DNA of 64,000 nucleotides. Source: Pseudomonadota bacterium (GTDB taxonomy: Bacteria > Pseudomonadota > Gammaproteobacteria > Burkholderiales > Ferrovaceae). The notes under the pieces were generated by a model. The model worked only from the letters and a program-made list of their open reading frames with translations. It did no database searches and was not told the DNA's origin. The position numbers and the translations under genes are program-made. The first letter of the stretch is position 1; every line of letters starts with the position of its first letter. Positions 9,132 through 19,148 of the stretch are shown piece after piece. The stretch covers positions 1-64,000 of the forward strand of contig JAJZFH010000063.1 in assembly GCA_021805445.1 (NCBI GenBank), written 5' to 3'.

Positions 9132-10277
9132 TTACTGTTCTTGCGGGGTGGGCGCCGCCGCGAAGGGCGGTGCGGCAGTCGTACTGATGGCGACGGGGAT
9201 GCCTGACTTGAGCTTCAATTGTCCGCTGGTCACCACTTCATCCCCGGCCTCGAGACCACTCAATACCGCGATCTGATCGCCCCGGGTCGCCCCCGTGGTG
9301 ATGAACACCTGTTGGGCCTTGGGCGGAGTGCGCCCGGTTTCGTGCCGAACGACGAATACCGTTGCACCGTAAGGATTGAAGGCAATGGCCGACTGCGGCA
9401 AAGTCAAGTGCGGCTCGGCCTGTCCATAGTCCCAGGTGACGTGGGCAAAGGCACCGGGCAACAGGGAAACGGCGACGGGCTCGAGACGGGCCTCCACCTG
9501 CACGTTGCGGGTAGCGGCATCCACCTCGGGATTACGCGCCACCACCCGGGCCGCAAAGGTTTTTCCGGGCCAGGCTTCAAAGGACAAATGGACCGACTGT
9601 CCCACATTGATACGTCCCAGAAACTGCTGGGGCAGGTTGAAATCCACCAGTAACTGGTGCACGGTCTGCAAGGTGGCGATTTTGTCGCCAGGATTGAGGT
9701 ATTGTCCGGGATTGACCGTGGTGATCCCCATCTGCCCTGCGAAGGGGGCAGTGACTTTTTTCTTGGCCAGCAGGGCCAGTGCCTGATCTCGTTGCGCCGT
9801 CCGGCTGTCCACATCCGCACGGTCCACCTCCAGTTGCGCCTGACTGATGGCATGCACCGCATATTGGGCTTCATCCCGTTTCAGCGTCAAGCGGGCCAGT
9901 TCCAGTCCTGCCGCCTGCGTCTGAAGGGCAGCCCGTTCCGCATCATCCACCATTTCCACCAGAGTTTGCCCTGCCTGGACCTCATCCCCGGCCTTGAAAG
10001 CGACCTGACGCACCAAGCCCGGAACTTCCACGCTGATCTGCACGCCGCGCGCCGCGCGCAGTGAACCGATGGTGTCGAAAGACGGCTGCCAGTTCGTCCG
10101 TTGAATGATCTGGGTCGTCACCACCTGGGGGGGATGAGCCGCGCCGCCCGTCAGATATTTTTGCATCATGGCTCGTTTGAACAGATTGAATCCCACCAGC
10201 CCCCCCACCAGCAAAGTCATCAGCGCGCCCATCAGGATCAGGCGTTTTTTCAGGGAAGGGGCAGGTTGGACAGTCAT
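9132..10277 (-). CDS. RND efflux periplasmic adaptor (membrane fusion protein)
   Basis: This 381-residue adaptor links the RND pump to the outer-membrane channel. One N-terminal membrane anchor (LILMGALMTLLVGGLVGFNL) precedes a half-lipoyl motif (VPGLVRQVAFKAGDEVQAGQ), an alpha hairpin (about residues 110-170), the second lipoyl half (VTAPFAGQMG, NPGQYLNPGD) and beta-barrel domains. The start at 10277 is preferred over upstream possibilities because the anchor begins there and a GGTGA lies just upstream. It sits 9 nt before the pump gene and 4 nt after the outer-membrane factor gene. Confidence 0.9.
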   Translation of the reverse strand: MTVQPAPSLKKRLILMGALMTLLVGGLVGFNLFKRAMMQKYLTGGAAHPPQVVTTQIIQRTNWQPSFDTIGSLRAARGVQISVEVPGLVRQVAFKAGDEVQAGQTLVEMVDDAERAALQTQAAGLELARLTLKRDEAQYAVHAISQAQLEVDRADVDSRTAQRDQALALLAKKKVTAPFAGQMGITTVNPGQYLNPGDKIATLQTVHQLLVDFNLPQQFLGRINVGQSVHLSFEAWPGKTFAARVVARNPEVDAATRNVQVEARLEPVAVSLLPGAFAHVTWDYGQAEPHLTLPQSAIAFNPYGATVFVVRHETGRTPPKAQQVFITTGATRGDQIAVLSGLEAGDEVVTSGQLKLKSGIPVAISTTAAPPFAAAPTPQEQ

Positions 10278-10281
10278 GAAA

Positions 10282-11871
10282 TCACCGTGGATCCGGGAGG
10301 GTTGGTTGCCCCGGCAAAGAAGATGAAGGAGAAACAGGCGCTGCCTGCGCCACTGTAGCGGGATCGACTTCCCCCCCCAGGGCCAGATAGAAGGCTGCCG
10401 TATCGGCCAATCGGGTTCCCTGGGCCTGGGCGACGCCCATATGGGCCTGGGCATCCTGAACCCGGGCGGTGAGAAGTGCCGGGTAACTGATGCCCCCCAA
10501 CCGGTACTGCCGGTCTGCCAGCCCCAAACTCTGCTGCCGTGCTTCCAGGATCGACCGTTCAGCCGTCAGCGTGGCCGCGTCATGGGTCAAGGCGCGCAAG
10601 ACATCCGCCACGGAACGAAAAGCCTGGACCACGGTGTTGCGATATTGTGCCGCAGCGCCCCGGACCGCCGCCTCCGCACCCCGTTTGGCTGCGCTCAAGG
10701 CTCCCCCATGAAAAATCGGCTGGACCACCCCGGCGCCCAACGACCAGACCGATGAAGCGGGGTTGAACAGAGCCCCCGGGCTCAGCGCCATCGCGCCCAT
10801 GTCTCCCGTGAGGGTCAGGTTGGGATAAGCCCCGGCAATGGTCACCCCCAGATTGGCGGTGGCTTGGTGCCACTGTGCCTCACTGGCCCGGATATCCGGA
10901 CGCTGACGCAATAACGCCGAAGGAACGGCCTGAGGAAGGAATCGGGGCAGATGCAGATCCTCCAGATGGAATTCAGGCAAGGAGTTTTGCGCAGGATATT
11001 GCCCCAGATACGCCGCCAGTTGATGGCGGATCTGGTCCAACTGCAAGGCGAGGGCCTCGCGATTGGCGCGGCTCTGGGCCAGTTCGGCCTGCGGCTCCGC
11101 CACTTCGTTGAGGGACAAGGCCCCCATTCCCTGCCGTTGCCGCGTCAGGTCCAGCAACTCGCCTTGCGCCTGGAGCAGGGCATCCGTCGCATCGAGTTGG
11201 GCGCGCAGACTGGCCTCCCGCACCACAGTCGTCACCACATTGGCAATCAGGGTTTCCCGTGCAGCCTGCCACAGGTGGGCCTGCATTTCATGCTGGGCTT
11301 GCAGGGCCTCGACTTGACGGCGGTTACCCCCAAACACATCCAAAGGATAGGACACGTTGACCGAAGCATTGGTCAGATTGAACAGGTACGCCTGTCCTCC
11401 CGGCAAGCCAAAGGCCGCCGTGGAAAAGCGCTGGCGGGTTTGCGCCAATTGGGCATCGACGGTGGGCAGGGTCAGATTGTCCTGAATCGCGGTGGCGTTT
11501 TCCCCCGCTTGCACCAGGGTGGCACGGGCGGCTTCCACGGTAGGATTCTGATCGAGGGCGATCTGTACCAACCGATCGAGATCCGGACATCGATAGGATT
11601 TCCACCAATCCCAACGCCCGGTTTGTCCCGCCACAAAGTGTTGGGGGTCTCCCCCGGTCACCGCCGACTGGGTGGAAGAAGCCGGCAACACGGACACCCC
11701 CTCAGTCAAGGTGGGGGACTTGAAGTCCGGTCCCACCGTCGTACATCCGGTCACCAGCGCCAGGATCATGCTGCGTCCCAGGATCTGGCCCCCTGAACCG
11801 CACAAGCCACAGAAAAACGGGAGGCCGAAACGGTCACTTCTGTCTTGACTGGAATGACCGAGACCCGACAC
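10282..11871 (-). CDS. Efflux outer-membrane lipoprotein (NodT/OprM type)
   Basis: This is the trimeric outer-membrane exit channel of the pump. A lipobox (LVTGC, Cys near residue 43) is followed by TTVGPDFKSP, the classic start of mature NodT/OprM proteins. Two repeats of the outer-membrane efflux domain follow, including LLRQRPDIRASEAQW, typical of the family. About 529 residues from the GTG at 11871; the true start is uncertain because the signal region before the lipobox is poorly defined. First gene of the efflux operon, 68 nt after typA with no clear terminator between. Confidence 0.88.
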   Translation of the reverse strand: MSGLGHSSQDRSDRFGLPFFCGLCGSGGQILGRSMILALVTGCTTVGPDFKSPTLTEGVSVLPASSTQSAVTGGDPQHFVAGQTGRWDWWKSYRCPDLDRLVQIALDQNPTVEAARATLVQAGENATAIQDNLTLPTVDAQLAQTRQRFSTAAFGLPGGQAYLFNLTNASVNVSYPLDVFGGNRRQVEALQAQHEMQAHLWQAARETLIANVVTTVVREASLRAQLDATDALLQAQGELLDLTRQRQGMGALSLNEVAEPQAELAQSRANREALALQLDQIRHQLAAYLGQYPAQNSLPEFHLEDLHLPRFLPQAVPSALLRQRPDIRASEAQWHQATANLGVTIAGAYPNLTLTGDMGAMALSPGALFNPASSVWSLGAGVVQPIFHGGALSAAKRGAEAAVRGAAAQYRNTVVQAFRSVADVLRALTHDAATLTAERSILEARQQSLGLADRQYRLGGISYPALLTARVQDAQAHMGVAQAQGTRLADTAAFYLALGGEVDPATVAQAAPVSPSSSLPGQPTLPDPR

Positions 11872-11939
11872 TGGATTTACTCCAATTCTAAAACAACCCC
11901 ATTGTACGCACCCGTACCATAAAACGCAAGCCTCCCTGT

Positions 11940-13751
11940 CTAACTGCGGGATGCACGCTTGCGGTCGTTTTCCAGCAGATGGCGTTTACGGATGCGCAGT
12001 GTCTGCGGCGTGATCTCCACCAATTCGTCATCGGTAATGAATTCGATGGCGGATTCCAGGGTCAACGCCACCGGAGACATCAAAACCACCGCCTCGTCCT
12101 TGCCTGCCGCGCGAATATTGGTCAATTGTTTGGTCTTGACCGGGTTGACCACCAGATCATTGTCCCGACTGTGAATCCCGATCACCATGCCTTCGTAGAC
12201 ACGATCTCCGGGGACCACGAACATACGCCCCCGTTCCTGCAATTTCCACAGGGCGTAGGCTACGGCTTCGCCCTGTTCGGCGGAAATCAGGACCCCATTG
12301 CGGCGCGCCGGAATTTCCGGTTTCATGGGGCCATAGTCATCGAAGACATGACTCATCAGCCCGGTTCCCCGGGTCAGGGTCAAAAACTCGGATTGAAACC
12401 CGATCAGACCACGCGCCGGGATGTGGTAATCGAGGCGCACCCGTCCCTGACTGTCGGATTGCATGTCCTGCAAGTCTCCCCGTCGTTCTCCCAGCGCCTG
12501 CATGACCGCGCCCTGATGGGCGTCTTCCACATCCAGCGTGAGCGCTTCAAAGGGCTCGCAGCGGACCCCGTCGATCTCTTTCAACAGGACGCGGGGGCGG
12601 GACACCGCCAACTCGTAGCCCTCCCGACGCATGTTCTCGAGCAAGATGGTCAGATGCAATTCGCCTCGTCCCGACACCAGAAAAACGTCCGTATCATCGG
12701 TTTCCTGGACGCGCAAAGCCACATTGCTGAGCAGTTCCCGCTCCAACCGTTCACGGATCTGACGACTGGTGACGAACTTGCCTTCCTGCCCGGCGAAGGG
12801 CGAGGTATTCACCTGAAAATTCATGGTCAGGGTCGGCTCATCCACGGCCAGCATCGGAAGCGCTTCGGGTTTGTCCACCTCGGTCAAGGTCACCCCGATG
12901 CCCAACTCTTCGATGCCCGTGATCAGAACGATGTCTCCGGCTTCCGCACTGTCGAAAGGAACCCGTTCCAACCCCTTGAACCCCAATATCTGATTGACGC
13001 GCCCGCGCTTCAAAGGCGCGTTCGGGCCCCGCATTATGGCCACTTCCTGACCCGTCCGGATACGCCCGCGGTGTACCCGTCCAATCCCGATCCGCCCCAC
13101 GAAGCTGGAATAATCCAGGGATACGATCTGCAATTGCAGCGGACCTTCCGCATCCCCCACCCGCTCCGGAACATATTTCAGAACGGCGTCGAACAGGGGA
13201 CGCAGATCCGTCCCTGGCTGCTGGGGATCCAGGGTGGCATACCCCTGCAGGGCCGAAGCGTACACCACCGGAAAATCCAGTTGTTCTTCCGTGGCCCCCA
13301 ACTTGTCGAAAAGATCGAAAGTCTGATTGACCACCCAGTCCGGACGAGCCCCCGGACGATCGATCTTGTTCACCACCACCACCGGCTTGAGACCCTGAGC
13401 CAGGGCCTTGCGCGTGACGAAGCGGGTCTGGGGCATGGGGCCTTCCACGGCATCCACCAACAACAGCACCCCATCCACCATGGACAGCACGCGCTCCACT
13501 TCGCCGCCAAAATCGGCGTGTCCGGGGGTATCCACGATATTGATGTGGGTCCCTTCATAATCCACGGCACAATTCTTGGCCAGGATGGTGATGCCCCGTT
13601 CCTTTTCCAGATCGTTGCTGTCCATGACCCGTTCCGCCATGTGCTGATGGGCAGCAAAGGTCCCGGACTGTTGGAGCAGTTTATCCACCAGCGTGGTCTT
13701 GCCGTGGTCCACGTGAGCGATGATGGCGATGTTGCGCAGATGACGAGCCAT
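11940..13751 (-). CDS. typA: Ribosome-associated GTPase TypA/BipA
   Basis: A translational GTPase related to EF-G that helps 50S assembly and stress adaptation. It has 603 residues, as usual. The G1 motif [15 protein letters not shown], the switch I region [24 protein letters not shown] and [11 protein letters not shown] give a complete GTPase core; EF-G-like domains III and V follow, with the TypA-specific C-terminal block ([31 protein letters not shown]). Stands alone with its own promoter region shared with the divergent deacetylase gene. Confidence 0.96.
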   Translation of the reverse strand: MARHLRNIAIIAHVDHGKTTLVDKLLQQSGTFAAHQHMAERVMDSNDLEKERGITILAKNCAVDYEGTHINIVDTPGHADFGGEVERVLSMVDGVLLLVDAVEGPMPQTRFVTRKALAQGLKPVVVVNKIDRPGARPDWVVNQTFDLFDKLGATEEQLDFPVVYASALQGYATLDPQQPGTDLRPLFDAVLKYVPERVGDAEGPLQLQIVSLDYSSFVGRIGIGRVHRGRIRTGQEVAIMRGPNAPLKRGRVNQILGFKGLERVPFDSAEAGDIVLITGIEELGIGVTLTEVDKPEALPMLAVDEPTLTMNFQVNTSPFAGQEGKFVTSRQIRERLERELLSNVALRVQETDDTDVFLVSGRGELHLTILLENMRREGYELAVSRPRVLLKEIDGVRCEPFEALTLDVEDAHQGAVMQALGERRGDLQDMQSDSQGRVRLDYHIPARGLIGFQSEFLTLTRGTGLMSHVFDDYGPMKPEIPARRNGVLISAEQGEAVAYALWKLQERGRMFVVPGDRVYEGMVIGIHSRDNDLVVNPVKTKQLTNIRAAGKDEAVVLMSPVALTLESAIEFITDDELVEITPQTLRIRKRHLLENDRKRASRS

Positions 13752-13840
13752 GAAAATTCAACCAATGATTTTAGAAAGACCACTATTCTACCAGCAAGGG
13801 GGGCTTGCCGAGTGACGAAAAAGTGTCCATAGTCTCGCCC

Positions 13841-14746
13841 ATGCGACTCCTGGCCCTGAAAGTGGATGTGGACACCCTGCGCGGAACCCGCGAGGGGGTA
13901 CCGGCGCTGGTCGAATCCTTGCGCGCCGAACAGGCCCAGGCCACCTTCCTCTTCAGCCTGGGGCCAGACCATACGGGACGCGCCCTCAAGCGCGTCTTTC
14001 GCCCCGGCTTCCTGGGCAAGGTCAAACGCACCTCCGTGCTGGAACATTACGGCCTGCGTACCCTGCTCTATGGCACCCTGCTCCCCGGACCCGACATCGG
14101 CCTCGAAACCGCCCCCACGCTGCGCGCCGTGGCCGCCGCAGGATTTGAAGTGGGGATTCATACCTGGGACCATACCGCCTGGCAGGACAATCTGCATCGG
14201 CGTCCGCCTGCCTGGGGACGCACCCAGCTTCGCCTGGCCTGCGAACGTTTCAAGGAAATCTTCGGGGAAGCGCCCCATGTCCACGGCGCCGCCGGTTGGC
14301 AGATGACCGAGGACGCCCTGCGCTGGCTCGATGAACAGCAGTTCAAATGGGCATCGGATGGGCGCGGACGAGGTCCCTTTCGCCCCATGCTGGGCGACCA
14401 CCCTGCACGCTGCCTGCAACTGCCCACCACTCTCCCCACCCTGGACGAACTGATCGGTCTGGAGGGCGTGGATGTCTCTACGGTCGCTTCGACATTGCTG
14501 GCCCTCACCCAGGACGAACCGCCCCAGGGACATGTCTTCACCCTGCATGCCGAGCTGGAAGGCCAGCGTTTGCGCCCGGTTTTCCAGGAATTGCTCCGGG
14601 GCTGGAAGGCCCAGGGCTACCAGTTGGTCTCCCTTGCCCAACTGGCCTCGGCCGTGGAATCCGACCCCTTGCCATCATGCCCCCTGATTCAGGGCTCGCT
14701 CCCCGGTCGTTCAGGCACCTTGGCCCTGCAAGGCACAGCGCGCTGA
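13841..14746 (+). CDS. Polysaccharide deacetylase, ArnD-like
   Basis: The 301-residue protein starts MRLLALKVDVDTLRGTREG and contains GFEVGIHTWDHTAWQD, the second NodB motif with metal-binding histidines; the first Asp lies in KVDVDT. This order and length match ArnD-type deformylases, which remove formyl groups from undecaprenyl-phosphate-linked 4-formamido-arabinose in the lipid A modification route. No other arn gene lies in the window, so the real substrate may differ. The ATG at 13841 is chosen over one at 13805 because it directly precedes the conserved domain. Confidence 0.8.
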   Translation: MRLLALKVDVDTLRGTREGVPALVESLRAEQAQATFLFSLGPDHTGRALKRVFRPGFLGKVKRTSVLEHYGLRTLLYGTLLPGPDIGLETAPTLRAVAAAGFEVGIHTWDHTAWQDNLHRRPPAWGRTQLRLACERFKEIFGEAPHVHGAAGWQMTEDALRWLDEQQFKWASDGRGRGPFRPMLGDHPARCLQLPTTLPTLDELIGLEGVDVSTVASTLLALTQDEPPQGHVFTLHAELEGQRLRPVFQELLRGWKAQGYQLVSLAQLASAVESDPLPSCPLIQGSLPGRSGTLALQGTAR

Positions 14747-14793
14747 ACCATAGGCTATACTTGTGCCATCACGAATCTTTATTTGGAGAAACC

Positions 14794-15255
14794 ATGGAGA
14801 AAATGGAATGGGTGCCGGACTTCCGACTGGCGTCCACCGCCGGACCACACTTCCAGTTGAGCGAACAGCGGGGGGCCCCTCTGGTTTTGTATTTCTACCC
14901 CAGGGATGACACCCCGGGATGTACCGATGAGGGACTCCAGTTCACCCAACTGCTTTCCGAGTTCGATGCCCTGCATTGTTCAATCTGGGGCATCTCACGC
15001 GACAGCCTGTCCAGCCACGAAAAGTTCCGTGCCAAGATGAATTTCCCTTTTCACCTCCTGAGCGATCCCGATGAACTGGCCTGTGCCCTGTTTGGCGTCA
15101 TGAAAATGAAGAACATGTACGGCAAGCAGGTTCGCGGCATCGAACGCAGTACCTTCCTGATCGATCCAGAAGGCCGTTTGGCTGAAGTCTGGCGCGGGGT
15201 CAAAGTCCCCGGTCACGCGCAACACGTTCTGGAAGCCCTCCGCGCACTGCCCTGA
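14794..15255 (+). CDS. bcp: Peroxiredoxin, Bcp/PrxQ type
   Basis: Thiol peroxidase that reduces H2O2 and organic hydroperoxides. The 153-residue protein carries FYPRDDTPGCTDEG with the peroxidatic cysteine, and MYGKQVRGIERSTFLID near the C-terminus, both Bcp signatures. The resolving cysteine usually found five residues after the peroxidatic one is absent here (GLQF instead); one other Cys lies about 20 residues on. A TTTGGAGAAACC ribosome site precedes the ATG. Followed 26 nt later by the PIN-PhoH gene. Confidence 0.9.
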   Translation: MEKMEWVPDFRLASTAGPHFQLSEQRGAPLVLYFYPRDDTPGCTDEGLQFTQLLSEFDALHCSIWGISRDSLSSHEKFRAKMNFPFHLLSDPDELACALFGVMKMKNMYGKQVRGIERSTFLIDPEGRLAEVWRGVKVPGHAQHVLEALRALP

Positions 15256-15281
15256 TCCCCTTTCCTCGGAGCCCACTGCCC

Positions 15282-16679
15282 ATGGTTGACCACCCAGCCC
15301 CCAAGTTGTTCGTCCTCGATACCAACGTGTTGCTGCACGATCCCACCAGCCTCTTTCAATTTCAGGAACACGATGTGTTTCTGCCCATGATGACCATCGA
15401 GGAACTGGATCATAACAAGAAGGGCATGACCGAGGTGGCGCGGAATGCCCGGCAGGTCAGTCGTTTTCTCGACGAAATCATCACTCGTGCGGGGAAAAGC
15501 GATATCAGCCTGGGCATTTCCCTCGCACGGACACAGAACCCCGGCCCTTCGGGCACCCTGTTTTTGCAGACCCTGAAGAACACGCAGCCCACTGCCCTGC
15601 TGGCCGAGGAAAAACCCGACAACCAGATCCTGGCCGTCGCCCTCGAACTCCAGCGCAGCCAACCCCAGCGTGCCGTCATCCTGGTCAGCAAGGACATCAA
15701 CATGCGCATCAAGGCCCGCGCGTTGGGCGTCGATGCGGAGGATTATTTCAACGACAAGGTCCTGGAAGACACCGATCTGCTGTACACCGGCGTTCGTGAA
15801 TTACCGGACGATTTCTGGGAAACCCACGGCAAGGACATGCAATCCTGGCAGGAACAGGGACATACCCTGTACAAGGTGGAAGGTCCCTTGGTCCCCGGTT
15901 TCTACCTGAATGAGTTCCTCTATCAGGAACAAGGGGAAAAACCCTTCTACGCCCGCGTCAAGGAGCGGAGCGGAACCAGTGCCGTCCTCGAGATACTGCG
16001 CGACTACACGTCCCAGCGCAATAATACCTGGGGGATCGTGGCGGCCAATCGGGAACAGAATTTCGCCCTGAACCTGCTCATGAACCCTGATCTCGATTTC
16101 ATCACCCTGCTCGGTCAGGCCGGAACGGGAAAAACTCTGCTGACCCTGGCCGCAGGATTGATGCAAACCATCGAACACAAACAGTATTCGGAGATCATCA
16201 TGACCCGGGTCACGGTTCCCGTGGGAGAAGACATCGGTTTCCTGCCCGGCACGGAAGAAGAGAAAATGACTCCCTGGATGGGCGCGCTGGAGGACAATCT
16301 GGATGTTCTCAACAAGGGCGACGAAGAGGCTGGAGACTGGGGACGGGCGGCCACGCGCGACCTGATTCGCTCGCGCATCAAGATCAAGTCCCTGAATTTC
16401 ATGCGCGGACGAACTTTTCTCAACAAGTATCTGATCATCGATGAAGCCCAGAACCTGACGCCCAAACAGATGAAAACCCTGATCACGCGCGCTGGTCCGG
16501 GAACCAAGGTGATCTGCCTGGGAAACATTGCCCAGATCGACACCCCCTACCTCACGGAAGGCAGTTCCGGCCTCACCTATGTGGTGGACCGTTTCAAGGG
16601 TTGGGTACACAGCGGACACATCACTTTGCAACGGGGAGAACGTTCCCGTCTCGCCGACTACGCAGCCGAAGTGCTGTAA
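15282..16679 (+). CDS. PIN domain-PhoH ATPase fusion (YlaK-like)
   Basis: The 465-residue protein joins an N-terminal PIN nuclease domain (KLFVLDTNVLLHDP with the first acidic residue, then IEELDHNKKG) to a PhoH ATPase domain (LLGQAGTGKTLLTLAAGL Walker A, YLIIDEAQNLTPKQMK Walker B). Members of this family act as RNA helicase/RNases; in some bacteria they are part of toxin-antitoxin pairs, but here no partner antitoxin is visible and the gene sits in a housekeeping run with bcp, as in other betaproteobacteria. Confidence 0.9.
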   Translation: MVDHPAPKLFVLDTNVLLHDPTSLFQFQEHDVFLPMMTIEELDHNKKGMTEVARNARQVSRFLDEIITRAGKSDISLGISLARTQNPGPSGTLFLQTLKNTQPTALLAEEKPDNQILAVALELQRSQPQRAVILVSKDINMRIKARALGVDAEDYFNDKVLEDTDLLYTGVRELPDDFWETHGKDMQSWQEQGHTLYKVEGPLVPGFYLNEFLYQEQGEKPFYARVKERSGTSAVLEILRDYTSQRNNTWGIVAANREQNFALNLLMNPDLDFITLLGQAGTGKTLLTLAAGLMQTIEHKQYSEIIMTRVTVPVGEDIGFLPGTEEEKMTPWMGALEDNLDVLNKGDEEAGDWGRAATRDLIRSRIKIKSLNFMRGRTFLNKYLIIDEAQNLTPKQMKTLITRAGPGTKVICLGNIAQIDTPYLTEGSSGLTYVVDRFKGWVHSGHITLQRGERSRLADYAAEVL

Positions 16680-16692
16680 CTCCGGGCCTTTC

Positions 16693-17997
16693 ATGGAGTT
16701 AGGGTTCTACATCATCCTGCTGGCGCAATTTCTTTCAGCGCTGGCCGACAACGCCTTGTTGTTTGCGGCCATCGCCCTGCTCAAAACAATCTCGGCCCCT
16801 CCTGAGTATGTCCCCTTCCTGCAACAATTTTTTGTGCTCTCCTACATCTTCCTGGCCCCGTTCGTGGGCGCTTTTTCCGATGCCCTGCCCAAAGGGCGCG
16901 TCATGTTCCTCAGCAACATCATCAAATTGCTGGGCTGTCTGGCCATGCTGGTGGGGATCAACCCGCTCTTTGCCTACGGCCTGGTAGGGTTGGGGGCTGC
17001 TGCCTATTCTCCCGCCAAATACGGCATCCTGACAGAGTGCCTCCCCCCCGGCAAATTGGTGGTCGCCAATAGCTGGATGGAAGCCTTGACCGTCATCGCC
17101 ATCATTTTCGGTGCCGTGCTGGGCGGCTGGATACTCAAACCCGGCCTGCCCCTCTACCAGTTTTTCGTCGCATTCAGCACCCCTTTGATCGGTCATGCCC
17201 TGAACGCCCCACGCTTTTCCATCCTCATCATCCTGTTGCTCTACGTTGGAGCCGCCGTGGTCAACCTGTATATCCCGCGCGTCCTGCCCGATCATGTCCC
17301 TCCACGCAGGAACCCCTGGTTTCTGGTACAGGATTTCTGGCGTTCGTTTCTCCAATTGTGGCGTGACCCGCTGGGACAGGTTTCCCTGGCAGTGACCACC
17401 ATTTTCTGGGGAGTCGGGTCTTCCCTCCGTCTGATCGTACTGGTCTGGGCAACCCTCCAACTGCATTTCAACCTGGAACAGGCCACCCAACTCACCGCGG
17501 TTTCTGCCGTGGGGATTGCTCTGGGTTCCATCGCAGCAGCCAAATGGGTGCGTCTGGAAAGCGCCATCAAGGTGCTGCCGGTGGGCGTGGCCATGGGGTT
17601 CGCCATCCTGGGCATGCTGGTGGTGAAAGACTGGGCCGTGGCCGTGGTCCTTCTGGTGGCGGCTGGTGCCATGGCCGGATTTTTTGTGGTTCCGATGAAC
17701 GCCCTCCTGCAACATCGTGGCCATCAAATCATGGGGGCGGGACATAGCATCGCCGTTCAGAACTTCAATGAAAACATCAGCATTCTGGCCCTGCTCGGGA
17801 TTTATGCCGGGGTCATCCGGGCCGACCTGCCCCTGCGCCACCTCTTTCAGGACCTGGGGATCGAAACCCTGCGCGGACACGCCCTGAGGCCGACAGAAGC
17901 GGCCTTTTACACCAGTGTCCTCCTGCTGGCCGTGTTCATCAGCAGTTTGATGTTCTGGCTTTACCGCCGCTATCGTCATGTGGAGTATGTGGATTGA
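16693..17997 (+). CDS. lplT: Lysophospholipid transporter LplT (MFS)
   Basis: An inner-membrane major-facilitator protein of 434 residues that flips lysophospholipids back for reacylation. The N-terminal FYIILLAQFLSALADNAL and ALPKGRVMFLSNIIKLLGC are LplT-like, and 11-12 hydrophobic segments follow. The ATG at 16693, just after the phoH stop, fits the first membrane helix. Unlike in E. coli there is no acyltransferase (aas) gene beside it. Its stop overlaps the TTG start of tsaB. Confidence 0.88.
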   Translation: MELGFYIILLAQFLSALADNALLFAAIALLKTISAPPEYVPFLQQFFVLSYIFLAPFVGAFSDALPKGRVMFLSNIIKLLGCLAMLVGINPLFAYGLVGLGAAAYSPAKYGILTECLPPGKLVVANSWMEALTVIAIIFGAVLGGWILKPGLPLYQFFVAFSTPLIGHALNAPRFSILIILLLYVGAAVVNLYIPRVLPDHVPPRRNPWFLVQDFWRSFLQLWRDPLGQVSLAVTTIFWGVGSSLRLIVLVWATLQLHFNLEQATQLTAVSAVGIALGSIAAAKWVRLESAIKVLPVGVAMGFAILGMLVVKDWAVAVVLLVAAGAMAGFFVVPMNALLQHRGHQIMGAGHSIAVQNFNENISILALLGIYAGVIRADLPLRHLFQDLGIETLRGHALRPTEAAFYTSVLLLAVFISSLMFWLYRRYRHVEYVD

Positions 17998-18680
17998 ACG
18001 CCGACCTGCTCCTCGCCCTGGAATTTTCCACTGAACATGCATCCGCCGCCCTGTGGCAGGAGAACCGGATCCTGGCCACTCGCCAGGATGAGGGGGCCGC
18101 GCCTTCCGAGCGCATCTGGTCCTTGCTGGAATCCGTCCTGTCCATGGCCCAACGGACCTGGAGTGACCTGGGAGGGATCGCCTACGGGGCGGGTCCCGGT
18201 GGTTTCACTGGAGTCCGGTTGGCCTGTGGCATCGCGCAAGGTCTGGGGTTGGGCCTGGGGATTCCCCTTTTCCCCATCTCCACCCTCGAATGCCTGACCG
18301 AGGTCGCCCCGCAGCCCCGCATCGTCGTGGCGCTGGATGCGCGCATGAACCAGGTCTACCTCGCCGCCTATGAACGCCAGGAGGAAGAATGGCGGGAGTG
18401 TCTGCCGCCTCAACTGTGTAGTCCTGCGGATTTGCCCGACCTGCCCGCCGGAGATTGGTGGGGCGTCGGTTCCGGAGCAGTCGCCTGGAATACTCTGCTC
18501 GCCGCGCGCTGGGGCCCTCGATGGCAAGGCACGATCCCCGGATTGTTTCCGCACGCCACGCATATCGCCGCCCTGGCAAGGCGGACCAGGAAGCGCACAG
18601 CCGGGGTCAGCCCCGCCGCCGCCCAACCGGTCTATCTGCGCCAGCGGGTTGCCCTGACCCGGGCAGAACGCGGCCTGTGA
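17994..18680 (+). CDS. tsaB: tRNA threonylcarbamoyladenosine biosynthesis protein TsaB
   Basis: TsaB partners TsaD and TsaE in making the t6A37 modification of ANN-decoding tRNAs. The 228-residue protein has the ASKHA-like start (LLALEFSTEHASAALW) and the diagnostic GAGPGGFTGVRLACGIAQGL block. The TTG start overlaps the lplT stop, and the stop overlaps the rimI GTG start (GTGA), so the genes are translationally coupled. Confidence 0.92.
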   Translation: MNADLLLALEFSTEHASAALWQENRILATRQDEGAAPSERIWSLLESVLSMAQRTWSDLGGIAYGAGPGGFTGVRLACGIAQGLGLGLGIPLFPISTLECLTEVAPQPRIVVALDARMNQVYLAAYERQEEEWRECLPPQLCSPADLPDLPAGDWWGVGSGAVAWNTLLAARWGPRWQGTIPGLFPHATHIAALARRTRKRTAGVSPAAAQPVYLRQRVALTRAERGL

Positions 18681-19132
18681 ACACCCCTTCCCTGCGTCCG
18701 CTCACCCCCCAGGATGTGGATGTGCTTTGCGCCATCGAAAGGCGCAATTTTTCTGTACCCTGGACCCGGCGTCAACTGCTGGAATCCCTGTCCCAGCATC
18801 AGGGATTGGGTATGACGGCCCCCTCGGGCACCCTGTTCGGTTATACTTTTTTCATGCAGGTTTTTCAAGAGATCCATCTGCTCGATCTGGTCATCGACCA
18901 GCCTTGGCAACGCCAGGGCTGGGGACGCGCCCTGCTCGACGAGGTCATCACCCGGACCCGTGCGCAGGGCGCGGAATGTCTGCTGCTCGAAGTACGCCCC
19001 TCCAATGAAGCCGCCCTGCGTTTATACCGCTCGGCGCATTTCCAGCCCATTGGAACCCGCCGGGGTTATTATGCGACCCCGACGGGAAAACGTGAAGACG
19101 CCCTCGTACTGCGGCGCGCCCTGACGCCCTGA
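18677..19132 (+). CDS. rimI: Ribosomal-protein-S18-alanine N-acetyltransferase
   Basis: A GNAT acetyltransferase that acetylates the N-terminal alanine of ribosomal protein S18. The 151 residues include the acetyl-CoA loop (QPWQRQGWGRALL) and the LLEVRPSNEAALRLYRSAHF block typical of RimI. The GTG start overlaps the tsaB stop by 3 nt. tsaB-rimI adjacency is common in proteobacteria. Confidence 0.92.
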   Translation: MNTPSLRPLTPQDVDVLCAIERRNFSVPWTRRQLLESLSQHQGLGMTAPSGTLFGYTFFMQVFQEIHLLDLVIDQPWQRQGWGRALLDEVITRTRAQGAECLLLEVRPSNEAALRLYRSAHFQPIGTRRGYYATPTGKREDALVLRRALTP

Positions 19133-19148
19133 GCAGGAGATCGTCGAT

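Noticed and set aside
11979-13832. Plus-strand ORF of 617 codons over typA
   Set aside because: Antisense shadow of typA; histidine- and glutamine-rich translation typical of a reverse frame in GC-rich DNA.
15282-16679. PIN-PhoH gene as a toxin of a toxin-antitoxin pair
   Set aside because: No small antitoxin gene is coupled to it; the context with bcp is that of a chromosomal housekeeping gene.
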